From the IMG/VR virus record IMGVR_UViG_3300013014_000024, positions 1-64,000 of that record: DNA of 64,000 bases. One strand, given 5' to 3'. Within the stretch, counting starts at the first letter, position 1; each line of letters opens with the position of its first letter. Positions 63,567-64,000 of this stretch are shown piece by piece. The notes below the pieces were generated by a model that was not told the origin of the DNA, made no database searches, and saw nothing but the letters and a program-made list of their open reading frames with translations. Source of the DNA: a virus. Made by a program: the position numbers and the translations under genes.

Positions 63567-63573
63567 ATAAATA
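63567..63573 (-). promoter_or_regulatory. TATTTAT box, minus strand
   Basis: Minus-strand TATTTAT ends 5 nt before the ATG at 63561. Confidence 0.5.
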
Positions 63574-63577
63574 TGCG

Positions 63578-63601
63578 AAAAGGGAGATTACTCTCCCTTT
63601 T
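63578..63601. terminator. Terminator hairpin
   Basis: AAAAGGGAGA (63578-63587) pairs with TCTCCCTTTT (63592-63601), between tRNA-Arg and the WCT gene. Confidence 0.7.
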
Positions 63602-63604
63602 ATG

Positions 63605-63676
63605 TGGTCTCGTCAAGAATCGAACTTGAATCTGGAGATTAGAAGTCACCCGTTCTATCCGTTGAACTACGAGACC
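63605..63676 (-). tRNA. tRNA-Arg (TCT)
   Basis: Acceptor GGTCTCG/CGAGACC, anticodon arm GGTGA-CTTCTAA-TCTCC (TCT, one mismatch), T-arm with TTCGATT loop, discriminator A. Confidence 0.9.
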
Positions 63677-63677
63677 A

Positions 63678-64000
63678 TTATTTCCAAAATAATTGTATCA
63701 ACAATATACAAAAACTTAAAGATAAACAAATAATTGTTTTAATAGTAAAACTTTCTTTAAATAAAATAACGGACATAAATGTAAACACAACCATACCAAT
63801 TGAAAATCCTAACAACCTTCCTGGCCATATCTGACCACCAAACCCATCCGCAATAAAACTAACTGATTTAATATATAACCAACTTGTAAAAATACTACTA
63901 AAAAGTATTACCCATAAATATTTTTCATACCAATTATACTTTATTGCAACCTGTAATTGTATAAAGGAACCTATTTGTCCTAATAAGGCAAAAAATATTC
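63678..64000 (-). CDS. Membrane protein, N terminus beyond window (partial)
   Basis: An open frame runs in from the right edge and stops at 63678-63680. About 106 residues form hydrophobic segments (FFALLGQIGSFIQLQVAI; WVILFSSIFTSWLYI; RLLGFSIGMVVFTFMSVILF; IICLSLSFCILLIQLFW). Four-helix layout recalls small multidrug-type or phage-encoded transport-like proteins, but no call is justified. It ends next to tRNA-Arg. Confidence 0.6.
   Translation of the reverse strand, partial: IFFALLGQIGSFIQLQVAIKYNWYEKYLWVILFSSIFTSWLYIKSVSFIADGFGGQIWPGRLLGFSIGMVVFTFMSVILFKESFTIKTIICLSLSFCILLIQLFWK

Overview
This window is a piece of a large, AT-rich tailed-phage genome. It resembles T4-type phages and probably infects a member of the Bacteroidota. 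The phage signs are dense small genes on both strands with overlapping stops and starts, a lysis cassette (holin-like proteins, GH19-type endolysin), RNA ligase, thymidylate synthase, homing endonucleases of three types and many tRNA genes. The host guess rests on promoters: the Bacteroidota-type box TAnnTTTG lies just upstream of many genes and tRNAs, and Shine-Dalgarno sequences are not evident. No terminase, capsid or tail gene is seen.

Layout. (1) About 0-23.6 kb, mostly plus strand: a long run of accessory genes. About half start with one of a few related short N-terminal tags (LTESDL..I.KKILKE type; MKYIITESQ type; LTEEEK..IR.Q type). Tagged products include an ADP-ribosyltransferase-like protein, an HExxH metallopeptidase, peptidoglycan-active proteins, PD-(D/E)XK-like proteins and solenoid-like proteins. 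The tags resemble the T4 capsid-targeting sequence, including a possible (I/L)xE cleavage site, so I infer a large set of virion-packaged, injected proteins. A cyclophilin, a secreted DRGH nuclease and a secreted NAGPA-like protein lie among them. (2) 19.9-20.6 kb: a tRNA-like gene with a hairpin in its D-loop and an apparent noncoding transcription unit. (3) 23.6-26.7 kb, minus strand: small metabolic genes and a GIY-YIG endonuclease. (4) 26.7-30.5 kb: lysis cassette with GH19 endolysin, a holin-like protein with a calcium-binding-like tail, a coiled-coil membrane protein and a tandem-PAS membrane protein. (5) 30.5-44 kb: flavodoxin-like protein, WCT-motif protein, a metallopeptidase, thymidylate synthase, glycosyltransferase, RNA ligase, an interrupted P-loop kinase-like gene, a NUMOD3 endonuclease and a metallophosphoesterase. 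(6) 44-50 kb: probable internal-virion proteins, then ClpP and HNH genes. (7) 51-58.7 kb: tRNA region in which several tRNA genes carry extra hairpins, one is interrupted by an endonuclease gene, and long structured spacers separate the genes. (8) 58.7-64 kb: ferritin-like-fold protein, M15/M23-like peptidase, HAD protein, second WCT protein and two more tRNAs.

Two promoter classes can be read. Genes that look metabolic, plus several tRNAs, have TAnnTTTG; in nine protein genes the box ends exactly 4 nt before the ATG. Most tagged, lysis and virion-like genes instead have TATTTAT, either 4-6 nt or 13-16 nt before the ATG. The close spacing implies leaderless mRNAs, and I infer that TATTTAT is the phage's late promoter. 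RNA ligase, the kinase-like gene, a cyclic-phosphate-processing receiver domain, an RNA-repair-type HAD protein and metallophosphoesterases may form an RNA/tRNA repair set beside the tRNA genes.
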